Positions 40,034 to 47,935 of a stretch of 64,000 nucleotides of DNA are shown here, in pieces. The notes beneath the pieces were generated by a model. It was not told where the DNA came from and made no database searches. It saw only the letters and a list, made by a program, of their open reading frames with translations. Source of the stretch: Desulfobacteraceae bacterium (lineage in GTDB: Bacteria; Desulfobacterota; Desulfobacteria; Desulfobacterales; Desulfobacteraceae); contig JADGEQ010000009.1 in assembly GCA_016744295.1 (NCBI GenBank), positions 120,250 to 184,249 of the forward strand. Direction: 5' to 3'. The first letter of the stretch is position 1, and every line of letters starts with the position of its first letter. Position numbers and translations under genes: made by a program.

Positions 40034-40075
40034 ACCCACTCCCCTATTTTGTTTCAATGTTGACTGCACTCCCTT

Positions 40076-40408
40076 CTAAAGAGCGTTCTTAATCACCTCA
40101 GCTACCGTTTCTTTGGAAATATTCTTCTTGTTACAGTAATCCGATTTGATCCAATCCAAAAGTTTTTTGGTTCCTTTGCTTGAATTGCAAGAAGCACAGC
40201 ATCTTGCGATATTCTCCCGAGTAATAATGGTTTCATCATTAATAATATGCTCCCAGGTTGCGACGGCCTTGCGAGGTCCGCCCTTCGGCATTTTTTCAAT
40301 CATCTGAATACCACAATAGACACAACTTTTGTCTCTCTCTCGAACCTCCAGCTCAAGCCAATTGGGAATCTTCCATCTGTTCATGCCGAGTCCCTTATTC
40401 GGTTTCAT
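40076..40408 (-). CDS. HNH endonuclease-domain protein
   Basis: 110 aa. An HNH nuclease core is visible: CVYCGIQM (first Cys pair), ATWEHIIND (catalytic His), ITRENIARCCASCNSSKGTK (Asn and second Cys pair). Short stand-alone HNH proteins of this kind occur in mobile elements and defense loci. Its ATG overlaps the stop of the upstream gene by 4 bases. Confidence 0.82.
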   Translation of the reverse strand: MKPNKGLGMNRWKIPNWLELEVRERDKSCVYCGIQMIEKMPKGGPRKAVATWEHIINDETIITRENIARCCASCNSSKGTKKLLDWIKSDYCNKKNISKETVAEVIKNAL

Positions 40409-40884
40409 TTTTTTAAAATAAGATCGGTTCTTTTTTCAATAATTCGCTCAATTTTACCTAAAAGCTCTGGAAGGTCATCCCTAAAAAAAAATTTAAAGGG
40501 TTTGTTTGGTGTATAATCTTGTTCAAGTAGACAATTATATTGAGATTCCATTTTTCCAAGGAAATCACGAATCTCGGAGTTATAAAATAGCATGTTTTTT
40601 TTTATATTCTTCAAATATTCCTTTTCCATCATAAAAAGATAGTCTCTCTCTGGATCATTCGGAGGATAAAGGAAAGCATAGAGGCTCTGAATAAATTGAT
40701 ATGACTCATTCTAGGCAGAAAAAATATTCGACTCATACGCCTTGATACGCTCAAGCTTTATTTGAGATTTTGTTGTAATTAATTCTTTAATTAAAATCGC
40801 CATAATTGAAGAGGCAAAAGCAAAAAAACCTGCCCAAAACCAACTTTGGTTCCAAAAATAGATAATTGCTTTCTCTGTTTCCAT
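40405..40884 (-). pseudogene. Membrane-anchored hypothetical gene interrupted by one amber codon
   Basis: Reading from ATG 40884 (behind AGAGGAC) gives METEKAIIYFWNQSWFWAG, one transmembrane helix and a short coiled segment ending ESNIFSA. There is then a TAG at 40711-40713, after which the same frame continues NESYQFIQSLYAFLYPPNDP and KNMLFYNSEIRDFLGKMESQ to 40405. A single TAT-to-TAG change explains it. The product would be 159 aa; such small anchored proteins are frequent in accessory islands. Confidence 0.7.
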
Positions 40885-40908
40885 GTCCTCTCCCCTATTT
40901 TTCTTCTC

Positions 40909-41250
40909 TTAATTAAGTAACGATTTAATTTTTCCTAAAACTTCGGCTAATACTTCCCCTGGGGCCGTGTCTGCAAACTGCAAACCCCTTGCTTTAAAAT
41001 CAATCGTCTTGACTTGCTGACAAAGCACAACGCCTTTAACCTTTAGATCAGGGTGATTTAAAATAGCTTCAAAAGCGTGACCTCTAACCCGGCTTGTGAC
41101 CGGTGCAGCCAGGGCCATACCAAAATGTTTATTAAATGTTTCAGGAGAAAGAATTAAGGCCGGGCGTTTACCCTTTTGTTCGTGTCCTGCTGCCGGATCA
41201 AAATTAGTCCATACGATATCCCCACGTTTCGGAATATATGATTTTACCAT
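40909..41250 (-). CDS. PemK/MazF family mRNA interferase toxin
   Basis: 113-aa toxin cleaving mRNA when freed from its antitoxin. The fold is clear: YIPKRGDIVWTNFDPAAGHEQKGKRPALILSPE, MALAAPVTSRVRG, GVVLCQQVKTIDFKARG. Its start overlaps the antitoxin end by 7 bases, the usual antitoxin-first order. The pair may stabilise this accessory segment. Confidence 0.92.
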   Translation of the reverse strand: MVKSYIPKRGDIVWTNFDPAAGHEQKGKRPALILSPETFNKHFGMALAAPVTSRVRGHAFEAILNHPDLKVKGVVLCQQVKTIDFKARGLQFADTAPGEVLAEVLGKIKSLLN

Positions 41251-41501
41251 ACTTCTTTACCCACTGGTTTAGCGTTTAACCATTTCCGGTCTTCATCATC
41301 AAGCGTGATAGATTCTTTCGGGCAATTTTTTAAGAGTTCATCAAGATCATATTCAATATTTGTAACCGGCGTTATTATTAATTTGCCGCCTTTGGTTTCC
41401 ATATTTACCCTTTGATCAACACCAATGTTTAAGGTTTTGGCAAGTGCAGCCGGTATCCTGGCGGCTAAACTGTTACCCCATTTTTTTATAATCATTTCCA
41501 T
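41244..41501 (-). CDS. AbrB/MazE-type antitoxin
   Basis: 85-aa antitoxin and autorepressor. The swapped-hairpin DNA-binding motif MIIKKWGNSLAARIPAALAK is at the N-terminus, and an acidic tail (DLDELLKNCPKESITLDDED) probably masks the toxin. Start at ATG 41501, which follows GGAGG by eight bases; an ATG at 41516 overlaps that site. Confidence 0.92.
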   Translation of the reverse strand: MEMIIKKWGNSLAARIPAALAKTLNIGVDQRVNMETKGGKLIITPVTNIEYDLDELLKNCPKESITLDDEDRKWLNAKPVGKEVW

Positions 41502-41682
41502 TTTTCGTACCTCCATTTTTTACTAATTGAACGTATATACAAAGTATCAAAAACACTCTTATGTGTCAACAAGGTTTAAACATATTTTAAAAAAATGTCT
41601 GTTAAATCGGATCAGGAAAGGGGCTATTTTCCTGTAAAAAATTCGCCCCTGGATGAACGAACGGCCACCACCGGGCGGCAGC

Positions 41683-42281
41683 TTATTTATTCCATGCTTT
41701 CATAACAAGATTTCTTTTTTCTTCACCCATCACCTGTAAATAAATTTCAGTCGTTTTTACATCAGAATGCCCCAAGAGGTCACGAACAAGTGTGACAGGT
41801 GCGCCGCCTTGAATCATAGCAATTCCAAAGGCGTGCCTTAAGCCTTTCCCTGTGGCCCACTGATCCCGGCATGACTTTTTTAACAAGCCGCCATGCTGTG
41901 GCCCTGGTGAAAGTCCAAAATGGGGTATCAGTTGTTTTTTTTGCCCCGCAAATCAAAAACAAGGTCAAAATTTTCAATTAATTTTTCTGGAACCGGAACA
42001 TGCCGAAAGTGCGGTTTCTTTTTTCTGCCCTGATTATCATGGCTTCGTTTTTTAAGAGTTCTAATAATGATAGATTTTTCAATCAGTTTAACTTTAGAGG
42101 GGGAAAGCTCTAAAGCTTCCGAAGGTCTGCACCCGGTATAATGAAGAACGTGACAAAACATTCTTTTTTCCCGTTCTTGCTCATTGGCAGTATTTAAAAA
42201 CTGTTCCCTTTCTTTTTCGGTTAAATATAATCTTTGCCCTTCATGATCGTAAAGCCTCATTTCTGATAAAATTGTTCCCAT
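41683..42281 (-). pseudogene. Tyrosine integrase broken by frameshifts
   Basis: Three successive frames are needed. The first gives YDHEGQRLYLTEKEREQFLN and the catalytic-Arg region HYTGCRPSEALELSPSKVKL up to DLRGKK. The second gives DTPFWTFTRATAWRLVKKVM. The third gives GLRHAFGIAMIQGGAPVTLV and LGHSDVKTTEIYLQVMG with the catalytic Tyr. The order is that of a tyrosine recombinase catalytic domain, so at least two indels inactivated it. It faces left, opposite to the integrase tail at 42313. Confidence 0.8.
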
Positions 42282-42312
42282 ATTTTTCTATTTTTTACCC
42301 TTGGAATGAAAC

Positions 42313-42474
42313 ACTCTATTACAGAAGATTTTAGGGCATTCAGAAATGAAGACTACTGAAATTTATCTGCATGAGCTTGATGGGGCCGTTGAAAATGCCA
42401 TTGATGCGTTATCAGGAAGATTCACCCCAAAAGAGCCAGAAAAGGTCCAAAAGAATGAAAAAGCGACACCATGA
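42313..42474 (+). pseudogene. 3' tail of a second tyrosine integrase
   Basis: Fifty-three codons ending in TGA: LLQKILGHSEMKTTEIYLHE followed by LDGAVENAIDALSGRFTPKE. This corresponds closely to the C-terminus of the intact integrase at 62788-63816 (QKILGHASQRTTEIYLHELD ... SGRF) and lies in the same position relative to the tRNA repeat. It is therefore the stump of an older sister element at the same attachment site. Confidence 0.82.
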
Positions 42475-42487
42475 CCCGACACCAGAA

Positions 42488-42518
42488 ACAAAAAAAGGAC
42501 TTTCAGAAACTCTGAAAC
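42488..42518 (-). terminator. Duplicate of the tRNA-Pro terminator
   Basis: The same TTTCAGA-AAC-TCTGAAA hairpin and A-run as at 63849-63876, beside the left attachment repeat. On the minus strand it reads as hairpin followed by T-run. Confidence 0.65.
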
Positions 42519-42526
42519 CCCTTGAG

Positions 42527-42579
42527 ATGATTTGGTCGGGACGGCAAGATTTGAACTTGCGACCACTTGTCCCCCAGAC
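42527..42579. repeat. Left attachment repeat (3' fragment of tRNA-Pro)
   Basis: 53 bases identical to 63886-63938. Bases 42533-42579 (minus sense) are the anticodon arm side, variable loop, T-arm and acceptor end with CCA of tRNA-Pro(GGG). Sequence then diverges inside the anticodon stem, as expected for integration at a tRNA 3' half. With flanking similarity the repeat extends to about 93 bases with three mismatches. Confidence 0.92.
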
Positions 42580-42672
42580 CAAATACTATTTTTTCAAAAC
42601 GCCTAAAACCCCATGTTTACAGGGATATTCATTCTACCTGATGCTCTAAATATCGCTATTTTGGAACCAAAA

Positions 42673-42693
42673 CCGCAACCCAACCCGCAACCC
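42673..42693. repeat. Paired CCGCAACCC repeats near the left island end
   Basis: CCGCAACCC at 42673-42681 and 42685-42693, matching a similar pair at 63822-63843 near the right end. They resemble integrase arm-type binding sites. The rest of 42580-42884 is AT-rich and holds no gene that I can see. Confidence 0.5.
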
Positions 42694-42884
42694 AAATCTA
42701 AAATTCTCCGTAATAGAGAAGTGCTCGCCCTACCCCACTTTTGACGACCCCACATTGCTTTAACAAGACCTGTCCTTTTGAAGATTTTGTTTGGTCACTT
42801 AAATGATTAATTATTTCTTTCTTTAAGTATTAGCCATTGATCATTCAAATTTTTTTCCCTTCAGAGTAGTTTAAATTTATTATT

Positions 42885-43388
42885 TTATTTCAACTTCTTT
42901 TTGAGGGTAGCTCTTATTTTCTTTATTGCACGAGCTCTACGTTGTCTTATCAATGATAGTTGTGGCTCAGGTGGACCAAGATTTTTTTCAACCCAAATTT
43001 TTAGAATCTCTTTATCTGAGCGGCCTTCAAATTTCCCCCAAACTGCTATGATATCTTCATCGGGAAGTTCTGAAAGGGCTTCAGCTATAATGCGAAGGGT
43101 ATCATTACGAAGCAATTGTTCAAACGGATCCCAAATCGAATTCGTATGTATTATTGAGTCCATAGATCCCATCGGTATTTCATGAGACGATTTTCGTTTC
43201 AGTTTCTCGTATTTTTGCCATCGAGCAGCAACCACAACATAAGGAATTTTTTGTCTCAGTAAATCAAGTCCTTTTTTAGCGATAGCATCATGTAAATTAT
43301 CCTGTGCAACCAGTTTAATAGCCCTTTGATAAACTGTAATCGGGCTTTCTTTTGTGTTGCATTTTGAAGACTTGCTTGATTTCTCCAT
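42885..43388 (-). CDS. Sigma-70-like HTH protein
   Basis: 167 aa. The C-terminal third looks like sigma region 4: LSELPDEDIIAVWGKFEGRS then DKEILKIW and the basic RQRRARAIKKIRATLKKK. The N-terminal part (AIAKKGLDLLRQKIPYVVVA) is in the position of region 2. I infer a phage- or island-type sigma factor or a related regulator; direct evidence is only the pattern. Divergent from a small gene at 43492. Confidence 0.6.
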   Translation of the reverse strand: MEKSSKSSKCNTKESPITVYQRAIKLVAQDNLHDAIAKKGLDLLRQKIPYVVVAARWQKYEKLKRKSSHEIPMGSMDSIIHTNSIWDPFEQLLRNDTLRIIAEALSELPDEDIIAVWGKFEGRSDKEILKIWVEKNLGPPEPQLSLIRQRRARAIKKIRATLKKKLK

Positions 43389-43491
43389 AGAATCTATCCC
43401 TAAAACTTTTTTGTCACAATCCTTAAAGTTAATCCTTTATATAGTTAGAGAGGAGAATATAGAAATAGTGAACAAACGAGAGGAGGAGTCT

Positions 43492-43683
43492 ATGGGAATG
43501 ATCATTCAAACAATTAACAATTGGGTATCTCTATGGTACAGTAAAAATAAAACAATATCAATATTACCGCTACTTCGCATTTATCTGAGACTTAACTTCA
43601 TTAGATCAATTGAAAAATTCTCAATTTCTGTTGGATATCTTTTCCGTTTATTATACATGCCTCACTTCAACAAACCGCCATGA
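43492..43683 (+). CDS. Small hypothetical basic protein
   Basis: 63 aa (MGMIIQTINNWVSLWYSKNK then ILPLLRIYLRLNFIRSIEKF). Strong ribosome-binding site GAGGAGG lies five bases before the ATG. Rich in hydrophobic and Arg residues, perhaps membrane-associated. No family recognised; divergent from the sigma-like gene. Confidence 0.5.
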   Translation: MGMIIQTINNWVSLWYSKNKTISILPLLRIYLRLNFIRSIEKFSISVGYLFRLLYMPHFNKPP

Positions 43684-43907
43684 GCACTTTAACTTTACTG
43701 AAATCATAACATAAGATTTTGCAGATAATCAAATTAATATGTTTATCCCTTACAAGGTAAATATTTGGATATTTTAACTTAATTATTAATGGAAACAGAT
43801 CTAATTATTATTTAATGAATGTTTGCGTTATTAATAATTTGGTTTGTCAAATATCTAATTATTTTTCGATTCATTTAAATGGAGAGGGAGACAAAAGGGG
43901 ATTAATA

Positions 43908-44429
43908 ATGGAAACACAAGAAATTTTAGAAAATTTATATGACGATGTAATTGCTAAACTTCAAATTCGTCTCCTTACTTTGAAAGATATTGCTGATATG
44001 GAAAAAGAAACTCTTGCGAATATAGCAGAAGAGCTAAATGTTAACATAAAAGAATCAGAAGAGAAACTTACCGAAAAGGATAGATATCATACTTTGAAAA
44101 TAGCGTTAATGCCAGTAGCACAAGCTTGTGTTGTTACAATGTTCCGTGCATTATTGAATGAATGCAAAGAAAAAGGGAGAATAAATTATCAATTTGAACG
44201 ATTAAGTTATCTCTGGAAAAACTATACATTCGATTGGACAACTTTTCCCAAATCTATTGGATTGAATAAGGGTGATGCTGAATTCGCAGTAATGTGCACA
44301 GAACAGGTTTTTGAAGAAACAGATCTGTTTGATTCTCCGATTATTGTTACCGTCGATGGTAGAGACTATAAAATCAAAAAAGATCAAAATCAATATGATG
44401 TAGCTATTTTAGGCGAAGAGGGATCATGA
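43908..44429 (+). CDS. Hypothetical protein beside the phosphoesterase
   Basis: 173 aa, helical and acidic at the N-terminus (ETQEILENLYDDVIAKLQIR, IAEELNVNIKESEEKLTEKD). The ATG at 43908 follows AGGGGATT. No family recognised. Its 3' end overlaps the convergent phosphoesterase gene by 6 bases, so the two were probably acquired together. Confidence 0.65.
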   Translation: METQEILENLYDDVIAKLQIRLLTLKDIADMEKETLANIAEELNVNIKESEEKLTEKDRYHTLKIALMPVAQACVVTMFRALLNECKEKGRINYQFERLSYLWKNYTFDWTTFPKSIGLNKGDAEFAVMCTEQVFEETDLFDSPIIVTVDGRDYKIKKDQNQYDVAILGEEGS

Positions 44430-45566
44430 TATTTTCATATCGTTAATTATAGTGTGCTTATTAGATTTTTCAATAAAAAGGCTATCAGCATCGTTTAGAT
44501 GGTGAAAAATAGTTCTATGGGTAGTTAAAGTGTCGTTATTAGAATTGATCTCAAGCTCATATAGATTAAATGATGATTTTCTTGATCGATTTTTATTTAC
44601 TTTTTGAGTAGCGCTCCCCGCAACTAATTGAATGGTATTTTCTGGTAAAGGTTTCTGTGTTCTGCCAGTCAGCGGTGTTTTTTTGGATGGAGGATTAATG
44701 GTATGACGATGTCCTGCAATAATAAAATGAAACCGTTTTTCCTCAAGTGCTTTAATTAAAGGTTTCCTATTTAATAACTTACCACTTATTAGATCGAATA
44801 TATCTCTGTCATCCTTGTAGTGGTGTGGAGGGTGATGCATTACAATAAGACGAATAGCTTTATCATTCAATTTATTTGATGTTTCGTCTAATTGTGCAAC
44901 CATCTCCTTCACAGGATCAGTAGTATTGCTAAGGGGGTACCTATTTAGTCCAGTCCGGATAGGGTAATCTGTTTGAATTTTACCAATAGCAAAAGTGTTT
45001 ATTGGCCAAGTGGTACAAACTGTGTTCAGTCGATAGAATTCTAATCTACAAGAATTTAGCTTTATTATGTCTTGAGTCGGCATTGCGTCAGAAAACTCTG
45101 ATCTACGGCGTAAGGCATATAAAATTTTTTCAAGATGGTTTGGACGAGAATGGACTGGTGAACCCATCCAAAGATCATGATTTCCATAGATCTCAATAAA
45201 ATGATCAACATTATTCAATGCAGCTTTTGTACTTTTCCAATAATCTATTGCAGGAAAAGCAGTGCTATCGTTACCGGAATGACCGTAAGCTTCAAAATCT
45301 CCTGAATTAACCAATATAACTTTATCCGTGCATTTTTTTGTGATTTTACGAATAGTTCTCAATAAAGCTTCCAATGTGCTTTGTGAATGAGAATTGAGAT
45401 CATTCCCCCATCTTTTTATTACTGCTGGAGTTATATCTATTTCTGTAAGTTTTTTTATATGCAAAACACTTTTTGCAATTTCATGAAAGTTACGTTCATT
45501 TCCATCCTTATCTACAAATAAGTGCATATCACTGATATGAATTATTTTAACTCTTTCAGTACCCAT
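44424..45566 (-). CDS. Calcineurin-like metallophosphoesterase
   Basis: 380 aa with all five metal motifs: HISDMHLF near residue 10, NSGDFEAYG, EIYGNHDLW, VMHHPPHHY and IIAGHRHTINPP. A two-metal phosphoesterase acting on phosphodiesters or phosphoproteins. Island location and AT-rich composition suggest an accessory role (for example clearing a nucleotide signal or attacking nucleic acid), but the substrate is unknown. No signal peptide, so cytosolic. Confidence 0.85.
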   Translation of the reverse strand: MGTERVKIIHISDMHLFVDKDGNERNFHEIAKSVLHIKKLTEIDITPAVIKRWGNDLNSHSQSTLEALLRTIRKITKKCTDKVILVNSGDFEAYGHSGNDSTAFPAIDYWKSTKAALNNVDHFIEIYGNHDLWMGSPVHSRPNHLEKILYALRRRSEFSDAMPTQDIIKLNSCRLEFYRLNTVCTTWPINTFAIGKIQTDYPIRTGLNRYPLSNTTDPVKEMVAQLDETSNKLNDKAIRLIVMHHPPHHYKDDRDIFDLISGKLLNRKPLIKALEEKRFHFIIAGHRHTINPPSKKTPLTGRTQKPLPENTIQLVAGSATQKVNKNRSRKSSFNLYELEINSNNDTLTTHRTIFHHLNDADSLFIEKSNKHTIINDMKIS

Positions 45567-45647
45567 AGATTAACCTCTCTAATATTTTTTTCCAAAATGA
45601 AACAATTAAATATTGAGACGAATGAATAGAAGATCAAAAGGAGTCGT

Positions 45648-45839
45648 GTGAGAAAAAGAGATCTACTTGAAAAAACAATGAAGACTAACAAACTTAAATA
45701 TCTAAAAAAATTGAATAAGTCAATAATTTTTCAGGCATCGGAATCTATGATAATACACGCTTATGAAAATGTGCTTTTTAACTGTAACTTTGTATGCTCA
45801 ACAGATCATGTGGAGGGTAATATTGCCGCAACTTCTTGA
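45648..45839 (+). CDS. Small hypothetical ORF running into the direct repeat
   Basis: 63 codons from a GTG at 45648 preceded by AAAGGAG. Lys-rich start (MKTNKLKYLKKLNKSIIFQA) and a 3' end inside the direct repeat at 45798. May be an intact small protein or a gene truncated by the integration. Confidence 0.35.
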   Translation: MRKRDLLEKTMKTNKLKYLKKLNKSIIFQASESMIIHAYENVLFNCNFVCSTDHVEGNIAATS

Positions 45840-45935
45840 AGAGACTATGTAAGAATAGTCAACTGGGTTGTCGACTGCGGGAGTTGAACCCGTGTTCTTT
45901 GAGCTATCTAACTGATTTTATAAGATATAAAAAAT
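45798..45935. repeat. Direct repeat A bracketing the three-gene defense-like insert
   Basis: About 138 bases, roughly 94-95 percent identical to 51532-51669. It includes ATCATGTGGAGGGTAATATT, GTCAACTGGGTTGTCGA and GCGGGAGTTGAACCCGTG. In minus sense the last forms a T-arm-like stem-loop CGGG-TTCAACT-CCCG. Just outside are C-rich repeats (CCCCACTATCCCCACTT) like those that follow integrase genes. Best read as an attachment duplication. Confidence 0.75.
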
Positions 45936-46090
45936 AGCAGCCCCACTATCCCCACTTACCCGAATTCCCGACTTACAATACCCTCCATCAGAATTACGAC
46001 CAGGTCATAAAAATAGAGTACCGGGATATTTGTGGTGCCTATGCTAATGTCTATTATTCAGTTCATATAAGTTACTCTCGAGTACAATTA

Positions 46091-47935
46091 TCACAGAGTA
46101 GTAAATTTAATATTAGTATCTGACAGATTGATTCTGTCACATAGTCCGTTGAAAGAAGTTTTTAAGAGCGTTCCGATTGAAAAATAATCTCGATAAATGT
46201 CATAATCCAATACTTTTGTCTCCCAATCCTTTTCAGCTTGGCATATATACTCAATAAAGACTCGAGTACCTTTACATCTTTCATAGACAGAATGGTGCCC
46301 TAATTTATCCAACTTTGAAAAAAAATTTTCATCAATATATGTAGAATGCTTTAAGTTTTCATAATAACGAGGTTCTTTTAGAATTGTGTCTAAATAAAAT
46401 GAGCCTTTTTGAGTTAACAAAACGACAGTGATGTTATCTTCATCTAAATCTATCCCAGCTGGAAAAAGTGGTGAAACAAGAGAATGTTTTATTAAAAACT
46501 GTAGCGATCTCTTTGTATCCGATTCTTTAAAACCAATTTTTTTCATAATACTAATTATATCTATAGTTCTAGCAGCATTGGCCCCCAAGATTCTAATCGA
46601 ATCGAGTAATCGGATGCGAAGAAATAGTTTGCCATTCTCGCAATCGCAAACATCATCGAATAAGTTAATTATCAATGTTTGTTCATCCATGGGATTAAAA
46701 AACTCCCAATTCCCTAAAATAAGCGCATTTATTAAATCATGTACTTGGATTCGTGGTCTAAATTGTCTTCTCTCTCTAGGATAAATATGTCCTGAAGCAA
46801 GAGCTCGATGGGCCATTCTCAATATTTCTCTTAAATCATAAAACGATAGTTTTTTTAAAGTTTCTATTATTTTGGCATCACAAAATGACGATAACAAACT
46901 TTCTACTTCATCTTTTATAACAGGCATGGATACTGTAATTTTGGATATAGGACCACTTGGCCTGATGATTTGCCCATCTACTGAGATTTTATCAAGAGCG
47001 TATTTAACTCTTTTTTCCAACATCTTGGTTACATCAGGTAACGTGAGATGAAGGTACCTGGGGTTGAAAGCGCTATAAGAATCATAATGGTGGGCATTCC
47101 CATACGCATTGTATGTTCTCATTGTTATAATAATTGAAGCTGCTTTACTAATCGCGATGCTTTGAGCAGTTAAATATATATCAGTAATTGCATTCGGGTC
47201 CGTTAAATGGTCTACATTATCAAAAACAATTACTATTCTTTTTTCCGTAATTTTTTGATAAAATTCGAGTCTCCTTCTATTAAAGTATGCTTTATCATTT
47301 TTAAATCTTAACAGGTCTCTCAATTCCAATTCTTGAACTAAGTCATCTCGACCTATATTCGAACATTGTTGGTAGAGTCCTTCATTCCACATTAAGTCTT
47401 TACTAAATACTTGCCGTAATAGGTGATAGGATGTGGCTTCGCTTTTTCCAAATACATCAAGAAATAATTCATTTAGTTTCGAATTGATCGTTTCAGAAAT
47501 GAAATTTTCTATCGGTTGTCTCAATGCCCTTTTTTTGAAATCAATAAAAATTGGACTGTAGACATCCCAATTGTTACTTTTGGGGAGTTTGATTTTGAAG
47601 AAATGATGAACAAACGTGGATTTTCCTGTTCCAACATCTCCTAAAATTAATATAACCCTACTGTCCAACATTTCAATAATATCTTCTAAATTGTTCTTCA
47701 GAGGTGTTTCGGAGGGGGACATTAATTCATCTGATGGAGAAAATATGTTAGGTAAAAACTTACGATCATATTCTCTTATTCTATGCTCGCAATAGCATCG
47801 TTCCAGCAAATTATTGTCATGTAAAATCTCTTCTAAAACATTGACGATATATTGTTGACAATATCCCCAAATGGGGTTTACATCTGTCTTTTTATCAGCA
47901 AAATGTATAGTATCAATTGTCCTGAGATATTTCAT
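46091..47935 (-). CDS. STAND-like P-loop ATPase (third gene of DAC-HEPN-NTPase operon)
   Basis: 614 aa. Walker A is GDVGTGKST at residues 99-107 and Walker B is RIVIVFDNVDHL at about 233-244. The following LTAQSIAISKAASIIITMRT is the sensor-1-like segment with Arg. The C-terminal part is helical with winged-helix character (DSIRILGANAARTIDIISIM), as in STAND/AAA signalling ATPases. Its start overlaps the upstream HEPN gene by 4 bases. Likely the switch that couples infection sensing to an effector; the family is not one I can name. Confidence 0.75.
   Translation of the reverse strand: MKYLRTIDTIHFADKKTDVNPIWGYCQQYIVNVLEEILHDNNLLERCYCEHRIREYDRKFLPNIFSPSDELMSPSETPLKNNLEDIIEMLDSRVILILGDVGTGKSTFVHHFFKIKLPKSNNWDVYSPIFIDFKKRALRQPIENFISETINSKLNELFLDVFGKSEATSYHLLRQVFSKDLMWNEGLYQQCSNIGRDDLVQELELRDLLRFKNDKAYFNRRRLEFYQKITEKRIVIVFDNVDHLTDPNAITDIYLTAQSIAISKAASIIITMRTYNAYGNAHHYDSYSAFNPRYLHLTLPDVTKMLEKRVKYALDKISVDGQIIRPSGPISKITVSMPVIKDEVESLLSSFCDAKIIETLKKLSFYDLREILRMAHRALASGHIYPRERRQFRPRIQVHDLINALILGNWEFFNPMDEQTLIINLFDDVCDCENGKLFLRIRLLDSIRILGANAARTIDIISIMKKIGFKESDTKRSLQFLIKHSLVSPLFPAGIDLDEDNITVVLLTQKGSFYLDTILKEPRYYENLKHSTYIDENFFSKLDKLGHHSVYERCKGTRVFIEYICQAEKDWETKVLDYDIYRDYFSIGTLLKTSFNGLCDRINLSDTNIKFTTL

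Noticed and set aside
40711..40713. TAG as pyrrolysine codon
   Set aside because: The protein is not a methylamine methyltransferase and no pyl genes are visible; a nonsense mutation is simpler.
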